This document shows, piece after piece, positions 1-7,334 of a stretch of 64,000 nt of DNA (its first letter is position 1; each line of letters begins with the position of its first letter). The notes under the pieces are model-generated. The model was not told where the DNA came from, did no database searches, and saw only the letters and a program-made list of their open reading frames with translations. Made by a program: the position numbers and the translations under genes. The stretch comes from Lederbergia lenta NBRC 16444 (lineage in GTDB: Bacteria; Bacillota; Bacilli; Bacillales; Bacillaceae_C): contig NZ_BCVC01000003.1 in assembly GCF_001591545.1 (NCBI RefSeq), forward strand, positions 350,057 to 414,056, in the 5' to 3' direction.

Positions 1-8
1 TTTTTCAT
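1..8 (-). CDS. Start of a gene running off the left edge
   Basis: Only the start codon and a few bases are inside the window. On the minus strand the sequence reads GAGAGGAGTGTTAGT followed by ATGAAAAA, that is a good AGGAG ribosome binding site 7 bases before an ATG at 8-6. The product cannot be known from this window. Confidence 0.5.
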
Positions 9-124
9 ACTAACACTCCTCTCTCATATAAATACTTGTTCATATAAAATACCCTTTGTAATGGATTTTAACCGCATGGTTCTTCCCATAATGTGGCTCA
101 TCTCTAATTACAAGTCTTTCCACC

Positions 125-172
125 AAAAAAAAGGGCTGTCCATAAAGTCAGTAGTCGACTTTTGGATGCCCC
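125..172 (-). terminator. Intrinsic terminator of the repeat-protein gene
   Basis: On the minus strand a stem with outer arms GGGGCATCC and GGACAGCCC and an inner AAAGTC/GACTTT pairing is followed by eight T (plus-strand A run at 125-132). It lies about 60 bases after the stop codon at 235. Confidence 0.75.
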
Positions 173-234
173 TCCTAGCTCCAGATCATGTTAACAAAAC
201 ATCGTGCATGTTTCGCATTTTCTTAACCCTACTA

Positions 235-963
235 TTAATTTCCCCTACCACCACGGTGTCCGTCAAAGAAAATAATATTCTCTTCTTTAAAAGGAAATAA
301 CTTTAGCTCTCTAGCCTTCTCACCATGATTCATCATGATTTCATGAAAGATCTCTTTAACTGTTTTTCCATCTGTTTCAACACCTAATTTTTCTGCAGCA
401 CGGTAGACCATCTTTTCATGAACCTCTTTTGCCAATTCTTGAAGATCTTTTCCTTCTATTGTAATTCCTAATTCTTGCGCATGATTTTTAATTTGCCTTT
501 CTCGAACTTCACGGGCAAGTTCTTTCAAGTCTTTCCCATCAGTAGAAATGCCTAATTCCTGTGCAGCATTTTTAATCTTTGCTTTTTTTACCTCTTGCAT
601 TATCGTTTTATCATCTTTTCCCTTTGTATCTATTTTCCATTCTTTAGCGATATGTTCCACCCATTTATGATGAACTTCTTTCTCCAATGTACTAATATCT
701 TTACCTTCTATTTTAATTCCCAATGCTTGAGCCTGCTTTTTAATAATTGCTTCCCGCACTTCTTTTCGAAGTGTAACTGCATCTTTTCCGTCAGTCGCAA
801 TCCCAAGTTCCTCAGCTTGCTTTTTAAGCATTTCAGAATCATGCTTATATTCTCCCCCGGGGTGACCATTTACATTAAAAAATGCTGCATGAGTCGAAGT
901 TAGTCCGATCATTCCAAGCGCGAGTGCAACTATCACAAAGGTCGATAAAAGTTTGCCTTTCAT
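235..963 (-). CDS. Secreted protein with six 28-residue repeats, function unknown
   Basis: The product is 242 aa with a signal peptide (KGKLLS, then a hydrophobic core at about 8-22, possible cleavage after THA). From about residue 48 it is built of six imperfect repeats of exactly 28 residues, each reading roughly AQELGIxxDGKDLKELAxEVxE. The ELGI-type motif recurs near residues 52, 80, 108, 136, 164 and 192. The repeats look like helix-turn-helix hairpins, rich in Lys and Glu. The C-terminus ends in a His/Gly-rich tail. The start is fixed by AGGAGGT 9 bases upstream. It follows the PrsA-like foldase gene on the same strand after 86 bp. I do not recognise a named family; the repeated helices could bind a ligand, ion or wall polymer, but this is a guess. 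Confidence 0.8.
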   Translation of the reverse strand: MKGKLLSTFVIVALALGMIGLTSTHAAFFNVNGHPGGEYKHDSEMLKKQAEELGIATDGKDAVTLRKEVREAIIKKQAQALGIKIEGKDISTLEKEVHHKWVEHIAKEWKIDTKGKDDKTIMQEVKKAKIKNAAQELGISTDGKDLKELAREVRERQIKNHAQELGITIEGKDLQELAKEVHEKMVYRAAEKLGVETDGKTVKEIFHEIMMNHGEKARELKLFPFKEENIIFFDGHRGGRGN

Positions 964-980
964 ACAGATCTACCTCCTAA

Positions 981-1001
981 AGTAAGTAAATTTCACTTAC
1001 T
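981..1001. promoter_or_regulatory. Inverted repeat ahead of the repeat-protein gene, possible operator
   Basis: AGTAAGT at 981-987 and its complement ACTTACT at 995-1001 are separated by 7 bases and lie just upstream of the ribosome binding site of the gene starting at 963. It could be an operator or a small 5' UTR hairpin. No regulator is identified. Confidence 0.35.
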
Positions 1002-1049
1002 AGCATGCCCTGTATATAAAAATAAACTATAAAGACCGAAAATTACTAC

Positions 1050-1925
1050 TTACGCTTTTTCTAATGAATTTTTCACTTTATATTCCTTTGTTTTCTCCTC
1101 TAACCATGTAGGATATTCTGTTTGCATTTTTTCTTCAAATAAAGTTTCTTTTATTTCATCTTTATGATCAGCATACACCGCTTCTTTTGCCTCTTTTTTA
1201 TTTGTTACCTTAATAATATGATAACCATGTTCTGTTTTCACAGGGTCACTAATATCGCCCTTTTTCATTGAAAAGGCAACTTTTTCAAATTCCTCAACCA
1301 TCTTACCTTTTGCAAAGTATCCCAAACTCCCACCATTTTCTGCATTTGCAGCATCTGTTGAGTATTCCGCCGCTAATTCAGCAAAGTCTTCTCCAACAGC
1401 AAGTTTTTGAGCTACTTTCTTTGCCGTATCTTCATCTTCCACCAAAATATGGCTTGCTTCTACCTGAGCATCCTGGTTAAATTCAGCCTTGTTTTCTTCA
1501 AAGTGGGCCTTCATTTCTTTATCAGTCACTTTAATTTTCGGCTCAAGAAGCTTTTTAATTAACGCATATTGTTTCATATCATCCTTAATCATATCTTTCG
1601 TTATTCCACTTTGTTCCAATGCTGCATCAAATGAATCTTCTCCCCCATATGTTTCGATATATGTAGCGAGTTCATCATCAATTTCTTTTTTTGATACTGA
1701 GACTTTTTCTTTTTCAGCTTCTAATTCAATTACTTTCGTATTAATAAGTGCAGCCAACGCATCTGCGCCACTCGTTTCTACCAACATATCGTACAAATCA
1801 TCTTTCGTTATTGATTCATTTCCAACAGTTGCAACCGTCTCTTTTTTTGAAAAGGCAGTTGTAAATATTACAGCAGCTCCAATCATTACTATTGCAATTA
1901 CTGCTAATATAATTTTCTTGTTCAT
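1050..1925 (-). CDS. PrsA-like parvulin peptidyl-prolyl isomerase without lipobox
   Basis: This 291-aa protein has the PrsA layout: an N-terminal hydrophobic segment (residues 4-24), a helical chaperone region (about 30-150), a parvulin domain (about 155-242, with ASHILVEDED, GGSLGYFAKG and HGYHIIKVT) and a C-terminal helical part. PrsA proteins fold secreted proteins outside the membrane and are normally lipoproteins. Here no cysteine follows the signal (AVIFTTAFSKKE), so it is probably anchored by its uncleaved N-terminal helix or released. Its promoter region shares a 22-bp element with htrA (see 1973-1996). It sits downstream of a two-component system and HtrA, which fits a secretion-quality-control role. 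Confidence 0.85.
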   Translation of the reverse strand: MNKKIILAVIAIVMIGAAVIFTTAFSKKETVATVGNESITKDDLYDMLVETSGADALAALINTKVIELEAEKEKVSVSKKEIDDELATYIETYGGEDSFDAALEQSGITKDMIKDDMKQYALIKKLLEPKIKVTDKEMKAHFEENKAEFNQDAQVEASHILVEDEDTAKKVAQKLAVGEDFAELAAEYSTDAANAENGGSLGYFAKGKMVEEFEKVAFSMKKGDISDPVKTEHGYHIIKVTNKKEAKEAVYADHKDEIKETLFEEKMQTEYPTWLEEKTKEYKVKNSLEKA

Positions 1926-1972
1926 TTATTTCCCTCCATCTAAATCCTACATACCTTAACCATAATCAAAAA

Positions 1973-1996
1973 TTATGAACAAACTATTAACAAACT
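1973..1996 (-). promoter_or_regulatory. Direct-repeat element shared with the htrA promoter
   Basis: On the minus strand GTTTGTTAATAGTTTGTTC lies upstream of the foldase gene. The equivalent htrA sequence differs at only two of about 22 positions. GTTAAT and GTTCAT are 11 bp apart, as in binding sites of OmpR/PhoP-family regulators. In both promoters a -10-like TATGRT follows 16 bases from the GTTCAT start. A binding site for the neighbouring response regulator is an inference. Confidence 0.55.
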
Positions 1997-2074
1997 AAGA
2001 AAAAAACACTACGATTTTTCAAGAGCACTGAAAGGATCTATTTCTATAGAAAAGAAAATTTTAAAAAGATGCAG

Positions 2075-2345
2075 CTAGAATATTCTTCGCTTTCCGGGGG
2101 CCACTTGAGCCTCTTGGAGCGTACGGGATAAATAAGAGAACGTCGATAAAAAAGACGACTCTACATTCAACAGCTGAATGAGAGTCGACTTTTTTGAGCT
2201 TGAATGTTAAGTTGCAGCAGATTTCTTAGAATATATAGAGCATCTTACTGCGTTTGCATGAATGGAACAAAACCACTGTAAGAAAAGTAAAACCAAGTTG
2301 ATTGAAGCATCCGCCTGAAGCGGAGATCAGCGGTATTAAAAGATC
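2075..2345. repeat. Probable degenerate interspersed repeat element
   Basis: This gene-free stretch contains GAATATTCTTCGCTTTCC, then GGGGGCCACTTGAGCCTC, a long hairpin, and CCGCCTGAAGCGGAGATCA near 2310. These phrases resemble short repeats scattered through Bacillaceae genomes, recalled from general knowledge and not searched. No open reading frame here looks real. Confidence 0.4.
2148..2195. terminator. Long hairpin with A/T tails on both sides
   Basis: AAAAAAGACGACTCT at 2148 pairs with AGAGTCGACTTTTTT ending at 2195, with a further ACATTCA/TGAATG stem inside. The A and T runs would allow termination in either direction. It lies beyond the 3' end of the histidine kinase gene. Confidence 0.5.
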
Positions 2346-2380
2346 CTTGCATAAGGGAGTACTCTCTCAATATCCGCGTT

Positions 2381-3799
2381 TTACACACTAGTTTTTTTAA
2401 CAGGAAATCTTATGATAAATTTTGTTCCTTTTCCTTTTTCACTAGTTACTTCGATATTTCCTTGATGCATCATAACTAACTGTTTCACAATAGATAAACC
2501 GAGACCGAATTCTCCATATGGATTTGTCGTCCTTGATAGCATCGCTTTATAAAAACGTCCCCAAATCTTTTCAATCTCTGCAGGATCAATCCCAATCCCA
2601 GTATCTTCTATTTCAATAATTGTTTCATCCGTACCAGCTTTTCCACGCAATGTTATTTTTCCATTCTCCGTAAATTGAATACTGTTTTTCGTAATATTAA
2701 TTAAAATCTGTGTAAGTCTATCATAATCAGCATAAATATAAACATTATCATCCACATCAACAATAATCTCATTATTCTTCTCTTGAGCCTGCATCTCCAA
2801 TTGATCTTTAATTATTTCTAACACTTCAAAAAGCTGCGTCTCTTCTTTGAAAAGCTTCACTTGATTTGAGCGGATTTTCTCATAATCGAGGTTTTCATTA
2901 ACAAGCCTAATAAGCCGTTTAGATTCCTTGCTTGCCAAAAGCATCCCTTTTTCCTTCTCCGATTCAGGGATCATATCATTTCTTATCCCTTCTATCACGC
3001 CACTAATTGTCGTGAGGGGGGTTCTTAACTCGTGTGATACATCTACCATAAACTGGCGTCTTCGATTTTCAAGACTTTCGATTTCTTCCATTGAGACATG
3101 CAGTTTTCCAACCATTTTATTAAAATCTCTCGCAAGATCTCCAATTTCATCAAAATTGGATGATGGAATCTGCACAGAGTAATCACCAGCTGCAACGAGT
3201 GCCGTTGCTTCTCGAATTCGTTTGATTCTTTTTACATGAAATGCCGATATGATCCAACTCACCAATAGTGCTACTGCTAAAGAAATAATGACTGTATAAA
3301 ATAAATATCGATTAATTTGATCAATGACATCACGGGAACCTTTTATCGGAGATACTAGTAAAATCCCCCCCATAAATTGATCATTATGCACGTATGGAAG
3401 TAAAACAAAAGTAACCCCTTGTTCAAAACGTCTAAACTCTTTCTTAATAATAACCGTCTTACCATTTTTTATATCGCGCCATTCATTGTTCGTAAGCTCT
3501 ACTTCAGGATGTAAACTTCCTTTTGAATAAATAATTGCAGCACTTGTATCAAACAAGCTATACTGGATTTCTCGGCCTGCTAATACATTTCCATATTGCT
3601 GGAGAACTTGTTGCGTTCTTGCCTGATTATTTTCTAGATCAAGTAAAATATTATACCCATACGAAGTAAGTTCTTCGATCTTATTTTCATATACTAATTT
3701 TTCTACGAACTGTGTAAACAGTAAGCTCAAAATTAAGAAAGCAATAAGTAATACACCTATATGGCTACCAAGCTGTTGATAAAGATATTTAACTTTCAT
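2381..3799 (-). CDS. Sensor histidine kinase beside htrA
   Basis: This is a 472-aa membrane histidine kinase. Features in order: TM1 (about 14-31), an extracytoplasmic sensor domain of about 130 residues, TM2 (about 165-186), HAMP (about 187-238), HisKA with phospho-acceptor His256 in DVSHELRTPL, then an HATPase domain with N box (NITKNSIQF), DTGIGI and GEFGLGLSIVK. It overlaps the upstream response-regulator gene by 4 bp (ATGA), so the two are translationally coupled. Position between htrA and the foldase suggests it senses envelope or secretion stress, analogous to CssS of B. subtilis. The response-regulator sequence does not look especially close to CssR, so I leave it unnamed. Confidence 0.9.
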   Translation of the reverse strand: MKVKYLYQQLGSHIGVLLIAFLILSLLFTQFVEKLVYENKIEELTSYGYNILLDLENNQARTQQVLQQYGNVLAGREIQYSLFDTSAAIIYSKGSLHPEVELTNNEWRDIKNGKTVIIKKEFRRFEQGVTFVLLPYVHNDQFMGGILLVSPIKGSRDVIDQINRYLFYTVIISLAVALLVSWIISAFHVKRIKRIREATALVAAGDYSVQIPSSNFDEIGDLARDFNKMVGKLHVSMEEIESLENRRRQFMVDVSHELRTPLTTISGVIEGIRNDMIPESEKEKGMLLASKESKRLIRLVNENLDYEKIRSNQVKLFKEETQLFEVLEIIKDQLEMQAQEKNNEIIVDVDDNVYIYADYDRLTQILINITKNSIQFTENGKITLRGKAGTDETIIEIEDTGIGIDPAEIEKIWGRFYKAMLSRTTNPYGEFGLGLSIVKQLVMMHQGNIEVTSEKGKGTKFIIRFPVKKTSV

Positions 3800-4503
3800 T
3801 CTTCTTTACCTTGCGATAAGGGTTCAGTGATTTCTTCAAATTTATAACCCACTCCCCAAACTGTTTGGAAAAATGGCTGCTCTGTTGTACCAATTTTATT
3901 TCGCAGTCTCTTAATATGAACATCAACTGTACGATCATCACCATAAAATTGGTAACCCCATACGCTTTCTAGCAATTGTTCACGAGAAAAAACCTGTTTC
4001 GGATGTTGAATAAAATGATAGAGAAGATCAAATTCCTTTGGCGTTAAGTTTGTAATTTTATACCCATCCAGCATTACTTCTCGTGTATTTTTGTTAATTT
4101 TAAAATGAGTCGTCTCAATGGTATCTGAATTCTCTTTCTGTGGATTGTATCTACGTGTCACCGCTTTAATACGCGCCATTAATGCAAGCGGGCTAAATGG
4201 CTTTGTCACATAATCATCCGCCCCCATTTCAAGGCCAAGCACTTGATCAGATTCCGTATCCTTTGCTGTCAGCATAATGATGGGAACAGATTTATTTTCC
4301 TGCCTGATTTTGCGACAAATGGTTACACCATCCATTCCCGGCAACATCCAATCAATAATTAAACAATCCCACTTATCCTCTTGTGCACGTGCATAACCCT
4401 CAAGTCCATCCATGATAAAATGTCCTTCAATACCTTCTTTCACAAAAAACATTTCAAGCATAGAAGCAACACTTTCATTGTCTTCAATGACTAAAATTTT
4501 CAT
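3796..4503 (-). CDS. OmpR/PhoB-family response regulator beside htrA
   Basis: This 235-aa protein has an N-terminal receiver with acidic pair E7/D8, phospho-acceptor Asp51 (LIIDWMLPG) and Lys101 (VTKPFSP). A winged-helix DNA-binding domain follows (about 130-225, ending DRTVDVHIKRLRNKIG and GVGYKFE). It is phosphorylated by the overlapping kinase gene. The AGGAGG site just before the start supports translation from 4503. The matched direct repeats at the htrA and foldase promoters are the obvious candidate targets. I find no clear copy in front of its own gene. Confidence 0.92.
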   Translation of the reverse strand: MKILVIEDNESVASMLEMFFVKEGIEGHFIMDGLEGYARAQEDKWDCLIIDWMLPGMDGVTICRKIRQENKSVPIIMLTAKDTESDQVLGLEMGADDYVTKPFSPLALMARIKAVTRRYNPQKENSDTIETTHFKINKNTREVMLDGYKITNLTPKEFDLLYHFIQHPKQVFSREQLLESVWGYQFYGDDRTVDVHIKRLRNKIGTTEQPFFQTVWGVGYKFEEITEPLSQGKEE

Positions 4504-4573
4504 CGATCTGCCTCCTTTCTACATTTCTCTGTCATTTAAAGGTAAACAGAATAGGTGAAATTAGCAACTACAA

Positions 4574-4603
4574 ACACCTCTTATCTAGTTTGATAAGAGG
4601 TGT
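4574..4603 (-). terminator. Hairpin after htrA
   Basis: ACACCTCTTATC and GATAAGAGGTGT form a perfect 12-bp stem with a 6-base loop, 5 bases past the htrA stop. The T run that follows on the minus strand is poor (TTTGTAG), so read-through into the response regulator is likely. Confidence 0.65.
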
Positions 4604-4607
4604 AGCA

Positions 4608-5810
4608 TTAACCTAAGGTAATTTGAATGACTTTCAATTCGCTGCCCCGATATACTTTCAAAGAAACTTTATCGCCAGTTTTGAATTCGGAATATAATAG
4701 TTTCCTAAGCTCACTTGAACTTTTTACTTCCTTATCATTCATGCCAACAATAACATCCTGTACCTCTAATCCTGCTTTTGCTGCAGCAGACTCCGGATCG
4801 ACTTGTGTTACCATCACGCCTCCCTCGACTTCCAACGGTAATTGCTGTACATATTGCTGTGGTACTTGCGCAAGCTCGGCTAAACTTACACCCATATATG
4901 GACGTTCAACTTTCCCATTTTTAATCATTTCTTCGATTAATGGTATTGCATCGTTACTTGGAATCGCAAATCCAAGACCTTCCACACCATTTTCAGCTAT
5001 TTTCAAGCTGTTAATCCCAATTAGTTCGCCAGCCGAATTGATAAGACCACCACCACTGTTTCCCGGATTAATCGCCGCATCTGTTTGGATCACATTTAAA
5101 TCCCATTCGCCAGCCGATGTCTTGACATTGATAGAACGTTTGACAGCACTAATGATTCCTTGTGTTACAGTTCGGGAGAAGTCGCTTCCGAGCGGATTAC
5201 CAATTGCTACGACTTGTTCTCCCGCCCTTAATTTATCTGAATCACCAAACTCGAGAATTGTATCAGCATATTTGGCATCCATTTTTAAAACAGCCAAATC
5301 ACTTAATGCATCCGCTCCAACGAGTTCCGCTGTTGTTTTCTCGCCACTTTCTAGTGATATCTCAATTTTCTCAGCACCTTCAATGACATGATTATTCGTC
5401 ACAATATAGGCGCTCTTCCCATCTTTTCTAATAATAACGCCTGAGCCAGAACCAGCCGCTTGGATTTCCGAATCCTGAGAGAAACGGTTATTTGTATGTT
5501 GAAACTTTTCTACACCGACTATCGCTTTCGAAGCATTCTCTACCATATCGGCTAACGATTCAGTATTTGCAGATGTTTGTTGAACATCATAAGTATTTTT
5601 ATCCTCTTTTTGCGTAATCGGCGTATTATTACTTATCGGAGCTTCTTCCCTTTCTAACAAGCCCGTATTCGTCACAACAGCCAATGTTAGAACAGAGCCG
5701 ATCACTCCAGCACCAATGGCCGATAAGAATTTACCCCCTCTTGGTTTCTTTGGCTTCTGGCGGTTTTCATCTATTGTATGCATTCCATTATTTTCATTCA
5801 TATCGTTCAT
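4608..5810 (-). CDS. htrA: HtrA/DegP-like membrane-anchored serine protease
   Basis: The product is a 400-aa S1C-family protease that degrades misfolded exported proteins at the outer face of the membrane. It has a basic cytoplasmic N-terminus, one TM (about 29-47), a trypsin-like domain with triad His141 (VTNNHVIEG), Asp171 (ALSDLAVLK) and Ser252 (NPGNSGGG), and one C-terminal PDZ domain (about 305-395). I start it at the ATG at 5810 because GAGGAGG lies about 9 bases upstream; the longer reading frame to 5870 has no ribosome binding site. It heads the block htrA - regulator - kinase, followed by the foldase. Regulation by that two-component system is likely (see 5861-5884). Confidence 0.93.
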   Translation of the reverse strand: MNDMNENNGMHTIDENRQKPKKPRGGKFLSAIGAGVIGSVLTLAVVTNTGLLEREEAPISNNTPITQKEDKNTYDVQQTSANTESLADMVENASKAIVGVEKFQHTNNRFSQDSEIQAAGSGSGVIIRKDGKSAYIVTNNHVIEGAEKIEISLESGEKTTAELVGADALSDLAVLKMDAKYADTILEFGDSDKLRAGEQVVAIGNPLGSDFSRTVTQGIISAVKRSINVKTSAGEWDLNVIQTDAAINPGNSGGGLINSAGELIGINSLKIAENGVEGLGFAIPSNDAIPLIEEMIKNGKVERPYMGVSLAELAQVPQQYVQQLPLEVEGGVMVTQVDPESAAAKAGLEVQDVIVGMNDKEVKSSSELRKLLYSEFKTGDKVSLKVYRGSELKVIQITLG

Positions 5811-5860
5811 GTTTCCTTTCCTCCTCGTTAATGATTTCTTATTATTATCATAGCCAGAAT

Positions 5861-5884
5861 ATATGAACAAATTATTAACGAACC
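5861..5884 (-). promoter_or_regulatory. Direct-repeat element in the htrA promoter
   Basis: On the minus strand GTTCGTTAATAATTTGTTC is followed 16 bases from the GTTCAT start by TATGAT. The arrangement matches that upstream of the foldase gene (1973-1996) base for base except at two positions. It is the best candidate box for the adjacent OmpR-type regulator; that assignment is inferred. Confidence 0.55.
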
Positions 5885-5920
5885 TTTAAAAAATACGAAA
5901 ATTACTGAAGACAGCCATAT

Positions 5921-5949
5921 TTGACAGATGAAGTTCATATATCTATAAT
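5921..5949 (+). promoter_or_regulatory. Consensus sigma-A promoter of the Mn2+ riboswitch transcript
   Basis: TTGACA at 5921-5926 and TATAAT at 5944-5949 are separated by exactly 17 bp, a perfect match to the vegetative consensus. Transcription would start near 5956, about 27 bases before the aptamer. Confidence 0.88.
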
Positions 5950-5982
5950 TAACAACGTTAATCTTAAATAATTTCTTCCGTA

Positions 5983-6070
5983 TAAGGGGAGTAGCTATAC
6001 AATAAAGTCGTCAATACAGGATGTTAGATCCTCGGCTTTATTGGCAACGTATGTTGTTTGCGAGACCTTA
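5983..6070 (+). ncRNA. yybP-ykoY (manganese) riboswitch aptamer
   Basis: The aptamer carries the hallmark GGGGAGTAGC (5986-5995) and GCGAGACCTTA (6060-6070), with P1 formed by TAAGG (5983-5987) and CCTTA (6066-6070). The P3 arm AATAAAGTCGTCAATAC pairs through CTTTATT near 6036. These are the conserved parts of the yybP-ykoY class, which binds Mn2+ and usually turns expression on. It precedes a kinase-like gene and a lipoprotein instead of the usual Mn2+ exporter or TerC-type gene. Confidence 0.88.
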
Positions 6071-6096
6071 CCGATTTTTTTGGTAAGGTCTTTTTA
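6064..6096 (+). terminator. Riboswitch-controlled terminator
   Basis: GACCTTACC (6064-6072) pairs with GGTAAGGTC (6082-6090), followed by TTTTTATTTT. Its 5' arm includes the 3' strand of aptamer stem P1, so aptamer folding and this terminator exclude each other. This is the standard arrangement of an ON switch. Confidence 0.85.
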
Positions 6097-6103
6097 TTTT
6101 CTT

Positions 6104-6144
6104 AAAAGGCGTTATTACCAAAATCGGTAATAACGCCTTTTTTT
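6104..6144 (+). terminator. Second, strong terminator before the kinase-like gene
   Basis: AAAAGGCGTTATTACC (6104-6119) and GGTAATAACGCCTTTT (6126-6141) form a perfect stem with a T run. The top of this hairpin (TTACCAAAATCGGTAA) is nearly the reverse complement of the top of the first hairpin (TTACCGATTTTTTTGGTAA), so the two hairpins could also pair with each other. Confidence 0.75.
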
Positions 6145-6175
6145 ATTTAAATGAAGGATGAAGGAGGGCCACATT

Positions 6176-6805
6176 ATGAGCCTTTTCGAAAAATTAGCGC
6201 AGAGCATAGTCATTGGCAATAAATGTAATAGACCACTAATCATAGGGTATGATGACAGTTTAACCCTTGCAGGAGTTGGAAGGAGTGCTTTTGTATTTAA
6301 GATTCAGCATACAAACAAGGTGATAAAAGTTTTTTTCCCTGAACACCAGCATCTCGCAAAAGAAGAAGCTGAGGTGTATAAAGACATCCAACATATCGAT
6401 TATTACCCTGTTCTCTATGAGGTTGGTATGAATTATATCGTCATAGATTATATTGATGGCTACACATTTTTTGAATGTCTAACTAAGGGGATTGAAATTA
6501 CGGAGGAAGAGATCAAAAAAGTGGATCTTGCCTTAACATTGGCAAGAAAGCAAGGGTTAAATCCTTCGGATATTCATTTGCGCAATATATTAATCACTTC
6601 CACTAAGGAAATAATATTGATTGATGTAGCCCGCTTTCGACAATTAAAAACGTGTAATCAATGGTTAGATTTAAAGATTGCTTTCTATCGCTTTTATACA
6701 AAGCGCTTTTTCCCTAAAAAAATTCCCGCATTTATTCTCAATTGTATCGCCGCTTTATATAAATTTTTTCACAGAAAAAATATAATTACTGGAGGAATCT
6801 CATGA
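6176..6805 (+). CDS. Serine/threonine protein kinase-like protein (YrzF type)
   Basis: The product is 209 aa, a small stand-alone kinase-fold protein. It has a glycine-rich loop (GVGRSAF, about 33-39), a candidate ATP-binding lysine in IKVFF (51), a catalytic loop NPSDIHLRNIL (Asp132, His134, Asn137) and a metal-binding Asp150 in LIDVARF. A hydrophobic, basic C-terminal segment follows. It resembles the short YrzF-type kinases of Bacillus; the substrate is unknown. The start at 6176 is chosen because AAGGAGGG lies 7 bases upstream; an upstream in-frame ATG at 6158 lies before that site. It overlaps the following lipoprotein gene by ATGA. The Mn2+ riboswitch upstream is unexpected; Mn2+ is a cofactor of many kinases, but a link is speculative. 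Confidence 0.75.
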   Translation: MSLFEKLAQSIVIGNKCNRPLIIGYDDSLTLAGVGRSAFVFKIQHTNKVIKVFFPEHQHLAKEEAEVYKDIQHIDYYPVLYEVGMNYIVIDYIDGYTFFECLTKGIEITEEEIKKVDLALTLARKQGLNPSDIHLRNILITSTKEIILIDVARFRQLKTCNQWLDLKIAFYRFYTKRFFPKKIPAFILNCIAALYKFFHRKNIITGGIS

Positions 6806-7248
6806 AAAAAATCATTGCTGTTTTCGGACTATTATCTATGATAATCCTTAGCGGTTGCTCACTAATTGAAGATGTAAATCATTCACTTGATTACGTAAAT
6901 AAAGGAACGGATTATATTCATACTACACAAAGTTTTGCTAATGAATTACCCACTCTTGCTCAAGATGCTATTGCAAATAAGGAAGCAAGGGAAGATTTAG
7001 AAAGCAAGCTCCAAGCAATGAAGGAAGAAATACAAGCATTTAACGAAATTGAGGCTCCTTCCATCGCATCCGATATCCATAACAGCATAGTAAGCTCTAA
7101 TAAGAAATTGGAAGAAGGAATTGACTTATATTTAAGCCACATTGAAAACGGAACATTTGATACAGATTTGCTAGAAAACTCGGAGATAATGACTACAATT
7201 ACTGAACTTAACGAGTTAAAAAATCAAATAGAAGAATTAGGTTTATAA
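6802..7248 (+). CDS. DUF6376-type lipoprotein
   Basis: This 148-aa lipoprotein has the signal IAVFGLLSMIILSGC with lipobox LSGC (Cys19). The mature part is almost all helix and acidic (for example EDVNHSLDYVNKGTDYI). It resembles the DUF6376 lipoproteins of Bacillus; their function is unknown. It overlaps the kinase-like gene by 4 bp, with GGAGG about 8 bases before its ATG, so the two are co-expressed. Confidence 0.75.
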   Translation: MKKIIAVFGLLSMIILSGCSLIEDVNHSLDYVNKGTDYIHTTQSFANELPTLAQDAIANKEAREDLESKLQAMKEEIQAFNEIEAPSIASDIHNSIVSSNKKLEEGIDLYLSHIENGTFDTDLLENSEIMTTITELNELKNQIEELGL

Positions 7249-7252
7249 AACC

Positions 7253-7283
7253 CTACTTTTTATTAAAGTTAAAAAGTAGAGTA
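7253..7283 (+). terminator. Hairpin after the lipoprotein gene
   Basis: CTACTTTTT and AAAAAGTAG flank ATTAAAGTT. It is a weak A/T-rich stem at the end of the two-gene unit. Confidence 0.45.
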
Positions 7284-7334
7284 TGATAAAAATGACATCA
7301 TTTTTTAAAATGCATTTTTAATGGAGGGATTGAT

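Noticed and set aside
61..300. Plus-strand reading frame of 79 codons near the left edge
   Set aside because: It runs through the terminator of the repeat-protein gene and into its coding region on the other strand, and has no ribosome binding site.
2381..4503. Naming the two-component system CssRS
   Set aside because: Context (htrA) is similar but the regulator sequence I can read does not look particularly like CssR; context alone is not enough.
5949..5961. AACAACGTT near the Mn2+ riboswitch promoter as a uxaC-type operator
   Set aside because: It is not a full palindrome and no sugar gene is controlled there; the match is to a short core only.
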